From contig CAYRGS010000004.1 of the NCBI GenBank assembly GCA_964423875.1, positions 1-64,000 of the forward strand: DNA of 64,000 bases. The letters are read 5' to 3'. Below the pieces are notes generated by a model that had not been told where the DNA came from, did no database searches, and saw nothing but the letters and a program-made list of their open reading frames with translations. Below, in pieces: positions 1 to 8,711 of this stretch (positions are counted from its first letter, which is position 1; each line of letters begins with the position of its first letter). Made by a program: the position numbers and the translations under genes. The stretch is from CAYRGS01 sp964423875 (lineage in GTDB: Bacteria; UBA8248; JACPRG01; G963555815).

Positions 1-1
1 C

Positions 2-427
2 TCGCGTGTTCCGATCATGAGTTATGCCGCGAAGTACGCGACTTGCTTTTATGGACCCTTCCGGGTCGCCGCGGAATCCACGCCGGCCTTCGGGGACCGG
101 CGCTCCTACCAGATGGATCCGGCCAATGTCCGGGAAGCCCTTCGGGAGGTCGCCCTGGACATCGAGGAAGGGGCGGACATCATCATGGTCAAACCCGCGC
201 TTCCATACCTGGATGTGATCTGCCGCGTCCGCGAGGCCTTCGACGCGCCCGTGGCGGCCTATCAGGTCAGCGGGGAGTTCGCCATGATCAAGGCCGCCGC
301 GGAAAACGGCTGGATCGATGGAGAGCTGGCGATGATGGAGGTGTTGACATCGATAAAACGGGCGGGGGCCGATCTCATTCTGACCTACTTCGCGAAGGAC
401 GCCGCCCGGCTTCTGAAGGCCGGATAA
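2..427 (+). CDS. hemB: Delta-aminolevulinic acid dehydratase (porphobilinogen synthase), 5' truncated by the window edge
   Basis: C-terminal about 140 residues of HemB, which condenses two 5-aminolevulinate molecules to porphobilinogen in tetrapyrrole synthesis. The reading frame is open from base 2, and the first ATG at 17 lies inside the conserved stretch IMSYAAKYATCFYGPF, so the true start is upstream of the window. Visible family motifs are SYAAKYATCFYGPFR, the active-site lysine segment DIIMVKPALPYLD, and VSGEFAMIKAAAENGW. The frame ends in LILTYFAKDAARLL, as is typical of the family. About 580 bp of G-rich, poorly coding DNA separates it from the thiolase, so the two are probably not tightly coupled. 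Identity is secure; only the N-terminus is missing. Confidence 0.95.
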   Translation, partial: SRVPIMSYAAKYATCFYGPFRVAAESTPAFGDRRSYQMDPANVREALREVALDIEEGADIIMVKPALPYLDVICRVREAFDAPVAAYQVSGEFAMIKAAAENGWIDGELAMMEVLTSIKRAGADLILTYFAKDAARLLKAG

Positions 428-719
428 AGAACAGCCGGGAGGCGGTTGCGTGCGAGAGGTTACCTGGGGGGAGGAGGGGGGGGGGAGAGGCGGGTTGAAG
501 TGGCTTCGGAAGAATCGGTTCTGGCCGAAGAAGAATGTCTGGGGCGTCCCATCCGGCTGGAGGCGCGGTGGCAGGGGGCGACCCGGCCATCGGGTTCTAA
601 GGCGGGAACCGCGCCCATATCGGATCGGTGGTCTTAGCCGTTGTCAGGCCCAGTCTTCGGGACCCCGACATCACGTCGTTGACCGCAAGCGTTTTGAATC
701 GCCCGGGCCACCAGGACGA

Positions 720-908
720 ATGGGACGAATTGCCGAGGAATTTTCATCCCGCCTCAAGACGAATGTGGCGGTTCTGTGCGGCATCCACTATGACGGGTTG
801 GATCGCGAACAGATGGAAGACGTGTACCGGTTGTGCGGGTCGCTTGCGCGTAAGGTCCTCCCGCTTCTTGACGAGCAGGCCCGGAGGAGGCCGGGATGTC
901 TCGGATGA
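720..908 (+). CDS. Possible small hypothetical protein (62 aa)
   Basis: Short ORF starting MGRIAEEF and containing a protein-like stretch (LKTNVAVLCGIHYDGLDREQ, then EDVYRLCGSLARKVLPLLDE). No family is recognised. The frame is open further upstream, but that part reads as arginine/glycine-rich noise, while a different frame (from GTG 628) reads plausibly as VVLAVVRPSLRDPDITSLTA up to about 740. It may therefore be the tail of a larger frameshifted gene. The Shine-Dalgarno is poor: AGGA lies only three bases from the ATG. The region 428-719 upstream is G-rich, includes a ten-G run near 476-485, and shows no convincing gene. Confidence 0.25.
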   Translation: MGRIAEEFSSRLKTNVAVLCGIHYDGLDREQMEDVYRLCGSLARKVLPLLDEQARRRPGCLG

Positions 909-1015
909 ATGATGTTGTGGAGCCGGAACCCGATTCTCTCATCCAGTGCGCCATGCCGGATCAAGAATTGTTGACGCACATGGGGATTGAGCGGCAGGGG
1001 AGAAACCCTCGGTGA
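896..1015 (+). CDS. Possible 39-aa leader-like ORF overlapping the thiolase start
   Basis: ATG at 896 is preceded by a very strong Shine-Dalgarno (GGAGGAGG, five bases upstream). It opens a 39-codon frame beginning MSRMNDVVEPEP whose TGA (1013-1015) overlaps the thiolase GTG start (1012-1014) in the four-base arrangement GTGA. The overlap suggests translational coupling. It has no recognisable domain. The good ribosome site and the start/stop overlap are the only arguments that it is translated; chance cannot be excluded for so short a frame. Confidence 0.3.
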   Translation: MSRMNDVVEPEPDSLIQCAMPDQELLTHMGIERQGRNPR

Positions 1016-2208
1016 AAAGAAAAGAGATCGTCTTCCTCAGCGGGGCGCGGACGCCCATCGGCTCCTACGGAAAGACCCTGAAGGACTTTACGGCGACCGA
1101 GCTGGGCACCGTGGCCGCGAAGGGGGCGTTGGCGCGCTCGGGCATCTCGCCCGAGGACATCGACCACGTTGTCTTCGGCAACGTGATGCAGACCAGCGAA
1201 GACGCGACCTATCTGGCCCGGCACGTGGGACTGAACGCGGGCGTCCCCATCGCCACCCCGGCCCTGACCGTAAACCGGCTTTGCGCATCCGGTTTTCAGG
1301 CCGTGATCGAAGGGGCCTATCAGCTCCTGTTGGGCGAATCCGATTTCGTCCTGGTCGGCGGAGCCGAATCCATGAGCCGGGCCCCCCACGCGATGTACGG
1401 GGCCCGGTGGGGTTTCAATCTAGGAGAGGGAAAGTTGGTGGACACCCTGGCCGCCGGTTTGACCGACTCCCGGTGCGGGTGCGGCATGGGAATCACCGCC
1501 GAAAACCTTGCCCGGAAGTGCGGCGTCACCCGCGAGGAATCCGACCATTTCGCCTTCCAAAGCCAGCAGCGCACAAAAGAGGCGGTCTCCTCGGGCAGGC
1601 TGGCGGAGGAGATCGTTCCGGTGATCGTCAAGGGCCGTAAGGGCGAGGAGACCCCCTTCCAGGTGGACGAGCATCCCCGGCCCGACGTGACGCCCGAGAA
1701 GCTGGCCGGCCTCGCACCCGTCTTCCATGAGGATGGAATTGTCACGCCCGGAAACTCCAGTGGGATCAACGACGCCGCCGCGGCCCTGGTCATGACGACG
1801 GCCGAGGCGGCCAGGAAAAGGGGCCTCTCCCCCATGGGCCGGCTTCTCTCCTGGGGCGTGTCCGGCGTCGAGCCGGAGATCATGGGGATCGGACCCGTCC
1901 CGGCGTCCGAGACCGCCTTGAACCGGGCGGGGTTGAAGATCGATGACATGGAGGTCATCGAGGTGAACGAGGCTTTCGCGGCCCAGTACCTGGCCGTGGA
2001 GAAGGAGATGGGGCTGGATCGGTCGATTGTCAACGTCAACGGCGGGGCCGTGGCCCTCGGGCACCCGGTCGGGGCGACGGGCGCTCGGTTGACTCTGACC
2101 CTTCTGAAGGAGCTGAGTCTCACCGGCAAGAAGCTGGGTCTCGCGACGGCCTGCGTAGGGGGCGGGCAGGGGGTGGCCCTTGTCCTGGGCGCCGCGGAGT
2201 CGTCCTGA
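1012..2208 (+). CDS. Thiolase / acetyl-CoA C-acetyltransferase
   Basis: 398-residue type II thiolase. It either condenses two acyl-CoA units (acetoacetyl-CoA formation) or cleaves 3-ketoacyl-CoA. All catalytic landmarks are present: nucleophilic Cys91 in VNRLCASGFQA, the INDAAAALV segment, the NEAFAAQ motif, His351 in GGAVALGHPVGATGAR, and the proton-donor Cys381 in TACVGGGQG. Length is normal for the family. The GTG start at 1012 follows a purine-rich GCAGGGGAGAAA ribosome site and overlaps the stop of a 39-codon ORF. Biosynthetic and degradative thiolases cannot be separated by eye. A crotonase-fold hydratase and a MeaB GTPase lie 6-8 kb downstream, consistent with acyl-CoA metabolism, but they are not in the same operon. 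Confidence 0.93.
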   Translation: MKRKEIVFLSGARTPIGSYGKTLKDFTATELGTVAAKGALARSGISPEDIDHVVFGNVMQTSEDATYLARHVGLNAGVPIATPALTVNRLCASGFQAVIEGAYQLLLGESDFVLVGGAESMSRAPHAMYGARWGFNLGEGKLVDTLAAGLTDSRCGCGMGITAENLARKCGVTREESDHFAFQSQQRTKEAVSSGRLAEEIVPVIVKGRKGEETPFQVDEHPRPDVTPEKLAGLAPVFHEDGIVTPGNSSGINDAAAALVMTTAEAARKRGLSPMGRLLSWGVSGVEPEIMGIGPVPASETALNRAGLKIDDMEVIEVNEAFAAQYLAVEKEMGLDRSIVNVNGGAVALGHPVGATGARLTLTLLKELSLTGKKLGLATACVGGGQGVALVLGAAESS

Positions 2209-2245
2209 GGACTCGGGTCTTTCGCGTTGGAACGGGTGCGCGTCA

Positions 2246-2626
2246 ATGAACGACGACGATTTCCTCGCGCTGGTTGAGGACGTGATCGAAAAAATCTGCC
2301 GGGATCTCGATGCCGAGGTGGGCGCGCGGCTGGAGAACGTCGAGATCTGCGTCGAGACGTGGCCGTCCGAGGAGGTCCTCGTGGCGGTCGGCGTCCCGGA
2401 TGGGGGGACGCTCTACGGCCTGTATCAGGGAATCCCCCGCACCGAGCGGTCCTTTTTCCAGGCCACGGCCTTTCCCGACCGGATTACGCTGTACCGGGGC
2501 CCCATTGAGATGGAGGCCGCCGACTCGGCCGCGCTGCGCGGAATTGTCCGCAATACGGTCATCCACGAGATTGCCCACCATTTCGGTGTCAGCGACGAAA
2601 GATTGATCGAGCTGGGCGCGTACTGA
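2246..2626 (+). CDS. Small zincin-like metallopeptidase family protein
   Basis: 126-residue protein of the minimal zincin family (formerly DUF1025). The diagnostic feature is the C-terminal zinc motif NTVIHEIAHHFGVSDERL, an HExxH followed by a conserved HFG and a downstream Glu; the central segment PDRITLYRGPIE is also typical. The frame is open upstream to 2180, but the ATG at 2246 (MNDDDFLALVEDV) fits the usual N-terminus. It follows the thiolase by 37 bp and could be co-transcribed with it. The substrate of this family is not established, so only fold and metal site are claimed. Confidence 0.85.
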   Translation: MNDDDFLALVEDVIEKICRDLDAEVGARLENVEICVETWPSEEVLVAVGVPDGGTLYGLYQGIPRTERSFFQATAFPDRITLYRGPIEMEAADSAALRGIVRNTVIHEIAHHFGVSDERLIELGAY

Positions 2627-2711
2627 CCGCCGACCCGCCTGGGATAGCCCGCCTTTTATCCTGATGGACCGTCCTTCGACAGCAAAGTGGATGGGTGATG
2701 AGAAGTCCGGC

Positions 2712-5700
2712 CTACGCCTTGGGCTGAACGGTGCGGGGTTCGAGGCCTGCCATCCGGCGGGCAAACACCACGATGTCATCCATGACGGCGTAAAGGCAGG
2801 GGATGAGGATGAGGGTCAGGATCGTCGCGAAAGAAAGCCCCCACACCACGGAGACGGCCATCGGGGCGAGAAACTTGGCTTGGCCCGTCGCGAAGAACGC
2901 CAGGGGCGTCAGTCCGCCGACGGTCGTTGCGGTCGTCAGGAGAATGGGCCGCAGGCGCGCCACGCCCGATTGGAGGATTGCCGCGTCGCGCGCCGTTCCC
3001 GTGGCCCGCGCCCGGTTGATGAAGTCCACCATGATCAACGAATCGTTGACGACGACGCCGATCAGGGCGACCAGGCCGATTATCGACAGGAAGGTCAAAG
3101 CCTCGCCCATGACTAGGTGGCCGATGACGACCCCGTCCAGCGCGAAGGGGATGGCGGCCATCACGACGAGCGGCTGAATGAACGAGCGGAAAAGCGTCCC
3201 CAGGATGAAATAAATCAGCAGGATCGCCATCACCGAAATCCTCGGAAGAGAGGACAGCGAGGACTCCGCCTGTTGACGCTCTCCTCCGATCAAGACCCGG
3301 TAACCGGGGAATCGCTTTCCGACGTCGGCGAATTTCTCGCGAACCCGGTCCGAGACCCGGACGGCGTTCGCCTCGCGGGTGTCCACGTCAGCGAAAATGG
3401 TGATCGTCCGCTTCTGGTTGTATCTGCGTATCCGGCTGTTGCCGACAGCCGTTTTTAGTTTGGCGATGTCCCGCAGGAACACCTGATCTCCGGAGGCCAG
3501 CGTAATCTTGAAATTGTGGATCGCATCGGGGCGAAGGCGGGTTTCCCGGGGGAAGCGAACGATGATGGGGATGTCCTCGTCGCGCCTTTGAATGGTCGAG
3601 GCCTCGACGCCCTGGAAGCCGTTGCGCACCTGCCGGGCCACCTGCCCGAGGTTCAGACCCAGCGCCCGGGCCTCCGGCCGCAGGGTAATCTGAAGCTCTT
3701 CCTTTCCCTCGCTGAAGTTGTCCCGCACGTCCCGGACGGCGCCGAGGCCCGTCGGGACCGCCTGGGTCTCCTTCGCCAGCTGTCGACGGCGGCGGCGGCG
3801 CTCTCCGGCGATCCGGATCTCGATTGCGGGTCCGCCCGGTCCGGACTGTGTCTTCAGAAACTGAATCTTGAGAATGTCCGGAATTTTGCGCATGCCCGCG
3901 CGGAGCTCGGCCATGATCTCGTTCACGCCGCGTCGCCGATCTTCCGACAGCTCGACGACCAGCTGCCCGAGGTTTGGCCCGCGCTCAATCCGGACGACGT
4001 CCAACACCGTGACGCCGACGTTGGTGGCCAGTGATGCCAGTTCCCCGGGAGGCAGTCCGAGGACGACCCGCTCGGCTCGCTTGGCGATTTCCAGGGTGTC
4101 TTCGATCTTGTTGCCGGCCGAGGTCTCGAAATTGACGAAGAACAGGGACGACTCGAACTGCCGGAACACGACGAAGGGCATTCGGTAATACGCCGTGGCG
4201 GCGAGGATCACTGTGACCGAGAGCAGGAGCCCGCCCACGACGTAGCGCCAGCGAAGCGCCGTCGAGAGCAGGGCGCCATACGCCCTTCGGAGGCGGCCCA
4301 GGAGGGGGAGCCTCCCGCCTCGGATCTGCTTCGCGTAGGCGGGGGTGATGATGTCCGCCAGGTGAGAGGGCAGGACCAGGAGAGCCTCGATTAAAGATGC
4401 CAGCAGGGCGAAGGTCACCACCAACGGGATCGGGGACAGGAAAACACCCATCTCGCCGGGGACCAGGAGCAGGGGCAGAAAGGCGGCCACGGTGGTGATC
4501 ACCGTCGCCACGACCGGCCAGCCGACCTCCGCGGTCCCCTGAACGGCCGCCTCCCGGGGGTCCATGCCCTCCTCGACGTGCCGGTAGATGTTCTCGGACA
4601 CCACGATTGCGTCGTCCACCAACAGCCCCAGCACCAGGATGAGCCCGAAAATGGAGAGCATGTTCAGGCTGATTCCCCAGATCGCCATCAAGATGATTCC
4701 GCCCAACATGGCGACGGGGATCCCCAGGCCCGTCAGAAACGCGACGCGCGTACGGAGGAAGACCCACAGGAGGGCGAACACGATGGCCAGGCCGATTGTC
4801 CCGCTCCTGCGAAGGGTGTTGAGCCGGTTGCGGATGAAGACCGAGAAGTCGTTGTGGACGCCGATCTTCACGGTCTCCGGATATCGCCTCCGAACCTCCT
4901 TGACCCGCTTGCGGACCGAGGCGGCGATGTCGATGGCGTCTCCCTCTCGCTCTTTAACGAGGACCAGGTTGATGGCCGGCTTCCCACCCCAACGGCTGAT
5001 GGTCACCGGGTCCTCGAAGGTCTCCCTCACCTCGGCTAGGTCAGCCACCCGGAGGGGTGTGCCGGCGGGGAGGCTGCGCACGATGACCTGCTTGACCTCC
5101 TCGGCCCCGGCGGCTTCTCCCAACGTTCGGATCAGGATCTCGCCGCGTGGGGTTTTCAATGTGCCTCCTGGGACGTTCCGGTTCTGGGCGGAGATAGCCG
5201 CCCGGATGTCGTCCAGGGTCAGCGCGTATTGAGTCAACCGGGCGGGTTCGACCTCCACCCAAATCTGCCGCTCCCGGGCACCGATGATTCGGACGGCGGC
5301 CACGCCCGGAATGCGGCGAAAGTCTTCCTTAAGGTCGCGGGCGATCGTCCGCAGAGAGTCCTCGGCGATGTCCCCTGCCAGTGAGACGGTGATCACCGGC
5401 CAGGCGTACTTGACCTCCTGAATCAGCGGCGGCTTCGCCTCCTCAGGCAGGTCGGCGACGTTGTCCATCGCGCCCCGGACGTCGGACAGGGCTCGGCTCA
5501 TGTCGGTGTCTGTTCGGAACTTCAGGAGGATCTCGGAAATGCCCTCGTGGGAGATCGAGAGCAGCTCGTCCAGCCCGTCGAGCTTGGCCATCTCTTCTTC
5601 GATTTTGGCCGTGATGAGCTTTTCGACTTCCTCCGGAGAGGCGCCGGGGTAGAGGGTCTCGATCCGGACGGCCTGGCGGGGGAACTCCGGAAAGATCTCC

Positions 5701-5804
5701 CGGTGCATGGAGAAATACGTTGTCAGGCCCGCCCCGATGAGGAACAGTGCGAGCAGGTTGACGATGACGCGGTTGTTGACGGAAAAGGTGGCGAGCGCTC
5801 TCAC
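2712..5804 (-). CDS. RND-family efflux permease (AcrB/MmpL-like)
   Basis: 1030-residue inner-membrane proton-driven exporter. The N-terminus has one membrane span followed by FPEFPRQAVRIETLYPGASP and EEVEKLITAKIEEEM, the signature start of the first periplasmic porter domain. The membrane proton-relay pair Asp397-Asp398 lies in LGLLVDDAIVVSENIYRHVE. A second, duplicated half follows with VVVNDSLIMVDFINRAR near the C-terminus. The GTG start overlaps the stop of the membrane-fusion gene by four bases (GTGA), so the two are translationally coupled. It resembles the general 'efflux RND transporter permease subunit' group rather than a specific drug pump. No outer-membrane TolC partner is in the window, so one must be encoded elsewhere. 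Confidence 0.92.
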   Translation of the reverse strand: MRALATFSVNNRVIVNLLALFLIGAGLTTYFSMHREIFPEFPRQAVRIETLYPGASPEEVEKLITAKIEEEMAKLDGLDELLSISHEGISEILLKFRTDTDMSRALSDVRGAMDNVADLPEEAKPPLIQEVKYAWPVITVSLAGDIAEDSLRTIARDLKEDFRRIPGVAAVRIIGARERQIWVEVEPARLTQYALTLDDIRAAISAQNRNVPGGTLKTPRGEILIRTLGEAAGAEEVKQVIVRSLPAGTPLRVADLAEVRETFEDPVTISRWGGKPAINLVLVKEREGDAIDIAASVRKRVKEVRRRYPETVKIGVHNDFSVFIRNRLNTLRRSGTIGLAIVFALLWVFLRTRVAFLTGLGIPVAMLGGIILMAIWGISLNMLSIFGLILVLGLLVDDAIVVSENIYRHVEEGMDPREAAVQGTAEVGWPVVATVITTVAAFLPLLLVPGEMGVFLSPIPLVVTFALLASLIEALLVLPSHLADIITPAYAKQIRGGRLPLLGRLRRAYGALLSTALRWRYVVGGLLLSVTVILAATAYYRMPFVVFRQFESSLFFVNFETSAGNKIEDTLEIAKRAERVVLGLPPGELASLATNVGVTVLDVVRIERGPNLGQLVVELSEDRRRGVNEIMAELRAGMRKIPDILKIQFLKTQSGPGGPAIEIRIAGERRRRRRQLAKETQAVPTGLGAVRDVRDNFSEGKEELQITLRPEARALGLNLGQVARQVRNGFQGVEASTIQRRDEDIPIIVRFPRETRLRPDAIHNFKITLASGDQVFLRDIAKLKTAVGNSRIRRYNQKRTITIFADVDTREANAVRVSDRVREKFADVGKRFPGYRVLIGGERQQAESSLSSLPRISVMAILLIYFILGTLFRSFIQPLVVMAAIPFALDGVVIGHLVMGEALTFLSIIGLVALIGVVVNDSLIMVDFINRARATGTARDAAILQSGVARLRPILLTTATTVGGLTPLAFFATGQAKFLAPMAVSVVWGLSFATILTLILIPCLYAVMDDIVVFARRMAGLEPRTVQPKA

Positions 5805-7276
5805 GGGCCGAGGAGGCGGTCCCGGGACGCGGGAATCCCTCCACGACGCTCCGTTACGATCCGGACCTTCGCGCCGTCCTCGAGGAGTCGCCGGCCGGTT
5901 GCGACCAGGAGGTCACCGTCCTGGAGCCCCCCGCGAACGAGAAGCCGTGGGCCGAATTTGCGTGCGATTCGGATCGGTCGGCGGCGGGCGGTTTTTCGCT
6001 TCGGGTCGATGAGGAAAACGAACCGGTTCTTCCCATTCGCCGCAACGCTTCCCCTCGGAATCAGGATGGCCGAGGGATAGGTTTCGAGCGGCACGCGGAC
6101 GCGGGCGAACATCCCCGGCAAGAGCCGCCTTGGGCCCCGGTTGGCGACTAGGACTTCGATGGGGAAGGTCCGGGTCCGGTTGTCGGCCCTGGGCCCGACG
6201 TAGGCCACCCGGCCGCGGAAGGCCTCGCCGAATCCTTTCACCCGGACGGAAGCCAGCAGGCCCGGATGCAGAAGACTGATGTCGGCCGCCGGCGCACGGA
6301 TCCGGATCCGCACCACGTTATGATCCACCAGCCGGAAAAGGATTGTTCCGGGCTTGACCATCTCGCCGGCTGTCACGACCTTCTCGGCGATCACCCCGGC
6401 GAACGGAGCGAGGACCCGGGTGTCCTTCAAGGTCAGCCGGGCCCGGGAGAGCTCGGCCGCCGCGGCGGCGACGTTGGCGGCGGCGATGCCCCGCTGTCCC
6501 TTCGTCTCCTCCAGGGCGTTCTGGGCCCGCTCAAGCTCCTCCTGGCTTCGCCGGACGAGAAGCTCCGAGCGCTCCATGTCCTGTTGGGGCGTGAGTTTTC
6601 TCTTGTACAACCCTTTCAGGCGATCCCATTCCGCGCGCGCCAGACGGAGCTTGTCCCGGTTGATCTCGATGAGGGTATTCTGTCTTTGGATGATGGCCTC
6701 GGCGCGGCGGAGCTCGGCCTCAGCCCGGGCGACGAGCGCCTGGCGGAATCGCACTTCAATCCGGAAGGGCCCGGGATCCACCGCGGCCAGGAGGGCGCCC
6801 CGCCGAACTGACGCCCCCAGCTCGATCCCTTCCGGAACGCGCGCCACGGCTCCCGACACCTTGACGCTCAGAGCCGCCTCCCGGTTGGCCCGGACGGTTC
6901 CGAGGGCCTGGAGATAATGCGTGAAGGGTCCCGGCGCGACCCGGATGACCTCCACCGGGACCGGCGCGGCGGCCGGGATCGGGGCCGGCGGCTCTTCCAC
7001 CGCCTGAAGCCAGTAGACGGCCCCGAGTGTCAGGGAGGCGATGACCATCAGCATGAAGAGGGAGAGGACCCACCGCTTCGTGACATTCCGTTTTCGGGAT
7101 CGGCGAGGGTCGCCGTCCTTGCGCAGAGGCGGGAGCCCCTCGGTTTCCGCTGCGTCCGCGGATCCGGAGGGTGGCTCAAGGAGCAAGGCCGGCTCGGAGG
7201 GTAAACCGCCGTTGACCTTGCCCTCTGCCGTGACGTTCCGGACCGGGATTTCTGTGTCGGCGGGAGGCTCTGCCAT
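5801..7276 (-). CDS. RND efflux periplasmic adaptor (HlyD/membrane-fusion family)
   Basis: 491-residue adaptor that would link the RND permease to an outer-membrane channel. From the ATG at 7276 there is an unusually long, charged cytoplasmic N-terminus (about 68 residues), one membrane span at about 69-90 (RWVLSLFMLMVIASLTLGAV), then a biotinyl-lipoyl half, a long alpha-hairpin (about 190-285, rich in Arg/Glu/Ala with QEELERAQNALEETK), a second lipoyl half (APFAGVIAEKVVTAGEMVKP) and beta-barrel segments (LLPGMFARVRVPLETY). An upstream in-frame GTG at 7321 would add 15 residues. It is first in a two-gene operon and ends by overlapping the permease start. Confidence 0.92.
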   Translation of the reverse strand: MAEPPADTEIPVRNVTAEGKVNGGLPSEPALLLEPPSGSADAAETEGLPPLRKDGDPRRSRKRNVTKRWVLSLFMLMVIASLTLGAVYWLQAVEEPPAPIPAAAPVPVEVIRVAPGPFTHYLQALGTVRANREAALSVKVSGAVARVPEGIELGASVRRGALLAAVDPGPFRIEVRFRQALVARAEAELRRAEAIIQRQNTLIEINRDKLRLARAEWDRLKGLYKRKLTPQQDMERSELLVRRSQEELERAQNALEETKGQRGIAAANVAAAAAELSRARLTLKDTRVLAPFAGVIAEKVVTAGEMVKPGTILFRLVDHNVVRIRIRAPAADISLLHPGLLASVRVKGFGEAFRGRVAYVGPRADNRTRTFPIEVLVANRGPRRLLPGMFARVRVPLETYPSAILIPRGSVAANGKNRFVFLIDPKRKTARRRPIRIARKFGPRLLVRGGLQDGDLLVATGRRLLEDGAKVRIVTERRGGIPASRDRLLGP

Positions 7277-7619
7277 CTTCAACCTGTACTCGGCCCGATG
7301 CGTCAATCCGTTATGGAACACGGCCTGTTCGGCGAGGACCGCCTTCTTCGGATGCGGAGCGGCTGATTTAAAACCTAGTCCGAATCGATTGGCCGTGCAA
7401 GGCGAAGCGCGGATTGAATTTCAGTCCTCTTCCCCTCGGATGCGGGGCTCGACAGGAAGGTCGAGCCGGAGATGCGCGGCCGATTCGGCCCGATTCGGGC
7501 GTATGGTACGATGAGGTCACTGGGGTCGCGTAGGCTTATGCCTCCCGCCGCGGCCTTTGTGTGGATAGGGATATCAGCGTGTTCCATCTCCTTGGGTCGC
7601 GCGCAATGGGAAAGAACGG
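7277..7619. other. Divergent intergenic region between efflux operon and isomerase gene
   Basis: 343 bp between the divergently transcribed adaptor and isomerase genes, where promoters for both directions are expected. No convincing -35/-10 pair was identified. The only structural element noted is a perfect 8-bp inverted repeat at 7446-7467, listed separately. No ORF with a credible ribosome site is present. Confidence 0.5.
7446..7467. promoter_or_regulatory. Perfect 8-bp inverted repeat, candidate operator or hairpin
   Basis: GGCTCGAC, a six-base spacer (AGGAAG), then GTCGAGCC. It lies roughly midway between the divergent efflux adaptor and isomerase genes. There is no T-tract, so it is not an intrinsic terminator. 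Position and symmetry would suit a repressor site for the efflux operon, but no regulator gene is adjacent, so the function is a guess. Confidence 0.3.
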
Positions 7620-8546
7620 ATGCTTGCCATCTCCACCGCCTACTGGCCTTCGCTTGAGGACGGCCAAAAGATCCTGGATGAGGCGGACCGCCTGGGTTTC
7701 TCCGCTGTCGAGATATCGACTTACACGGGCCGGAAGGCCCTGGATGAAATGCTCCCGGCGCTGAGGCGAATGCGATTCAAGACCGTGAGCCTCCATAACC
7801 CGTGCCCCAAGTTTGAGCCGAGGTTGCTGCCCTGGGAGACGGAGCGCCCCGAGCCTCTAGTGACGGCGGAGGATCCGGAGGAAAGGAAGGCCGCCGTCGA
7901 TCTGGCCTGTCAGACCATCGAGCTGGCCGCCGACCTTGAGGCGGGGGCCGTCGTCCTTCACCTGGGGACGACGGAGATGCCCGCGCCGACGGAGGTGTTA
8001 TGGGAGATGTTCGACCGCGAGAGAGTCGAGACCGATGAGGGGCGCGAGCGCGTCGCGGAGATCCTGGAAGAGCGCGCCCGGGCGGGAGAGGGGGTGTGGG
8101 ACCGGCTCTCCTTCAGCCTGGAGGCGTTGACACAGAAGGCCGAGCGCCTCGACGTATTTCTCGGAATCGAGAACCGGATCCACCTCCCCGAGGTCCCCAC
8201 GTACGAAGAGATCGGCCGAATCCTTTCCGAATTCGGGGGAGGAAACTTCCGGTACTGGCACGACATCGGCCACGCGACCGTCCATCAGAACCTGGGGCTG
8301 ATCGATATCGAAGAGGCCCTGGGAGGGCTGGGTGGACGCCTTCTCGGGCTTCACATCCACGACGCGAAGGGGTATGACGACCACATCGCCCCGGGAAAAG
8401 GAGATTCCGACTACGCCACTGTCGTCCCTTATCTGACGTTCGAGACCCCGCGTGTCATCGAGACTCACCCGCAGGCGCCCGAAGAGGAGGTCCTGGAGGG
8501 TCTGGGGGCTCTCCGGGAGGCGGGTGTCCTCGACCCGGAGGGGTAA
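7620..8546 (+). CDS. Sugar phosphate isomerase/epimerase-like TIM-barrel protein
   Basis: 308-residue member of the xylose-isomerase-like TIM barrel (AP endonuclease family 2 fold). Supporting segments spread along the barrel are VSLHNPCP (strand with metal-binding His), GAVVLHLGTTE, FLGIENRIH (metal-binding Glu), NFRYWHDIGHATVH and LLGLHIHDAKGYDDHIAPGK (metal-binding His/Asp), and a final PRVIETHP (Glu). The ligand set suggests a divalent-metal enzyme. The family includes isomerases, epimerases and nucleases, so the substrate cannot be assigned. The ATG at 7620 has GGGAAAG upstream. Genes downstream are on the same strand but 165 bp away. Confidence 0.82.
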   Translation: MLAISTAYWPSLEDGQKILDEADRLGFSAVEISTYTGRKALDEMLPALRRMRFKTVSLHNPCPKFEPRLLPWETERPEPLVTAEDPEERKAAVDLACQTIELAADLEAGAVVLHLGTTEMPAPTEVLWEMFDRERVETDEGRERVAEILEERARAGEGVWDRLSFSLEALTQKAERLDVFLGIENRIHLPEVPTYEEIGRILSEFGGGNFRYWHDIGHATVHQNLGLIDIEEALGGLGGRLLGLHIHDAKGYDDHIAPGKGDSDYATVVPYLTFETPRVIETHPQAPEEEVLEGLGALREAGVLDPEG

Positions 8547-8711
8547 GAGGCCCGGAGGGGCGATTCACGGGCTTGGCTCCTGTTGGGGGCGCGTCTATGT
8601 AGAAATTGCGCCATGTCCCCTTGCGGGACGTGTCTCGCAAGAAGCGGAGGCCGCCGACAAAACGCGCGCGGCGGCGGTTCCAACACGAGGGACGAGTGGG
8701 AGAAACCACCG

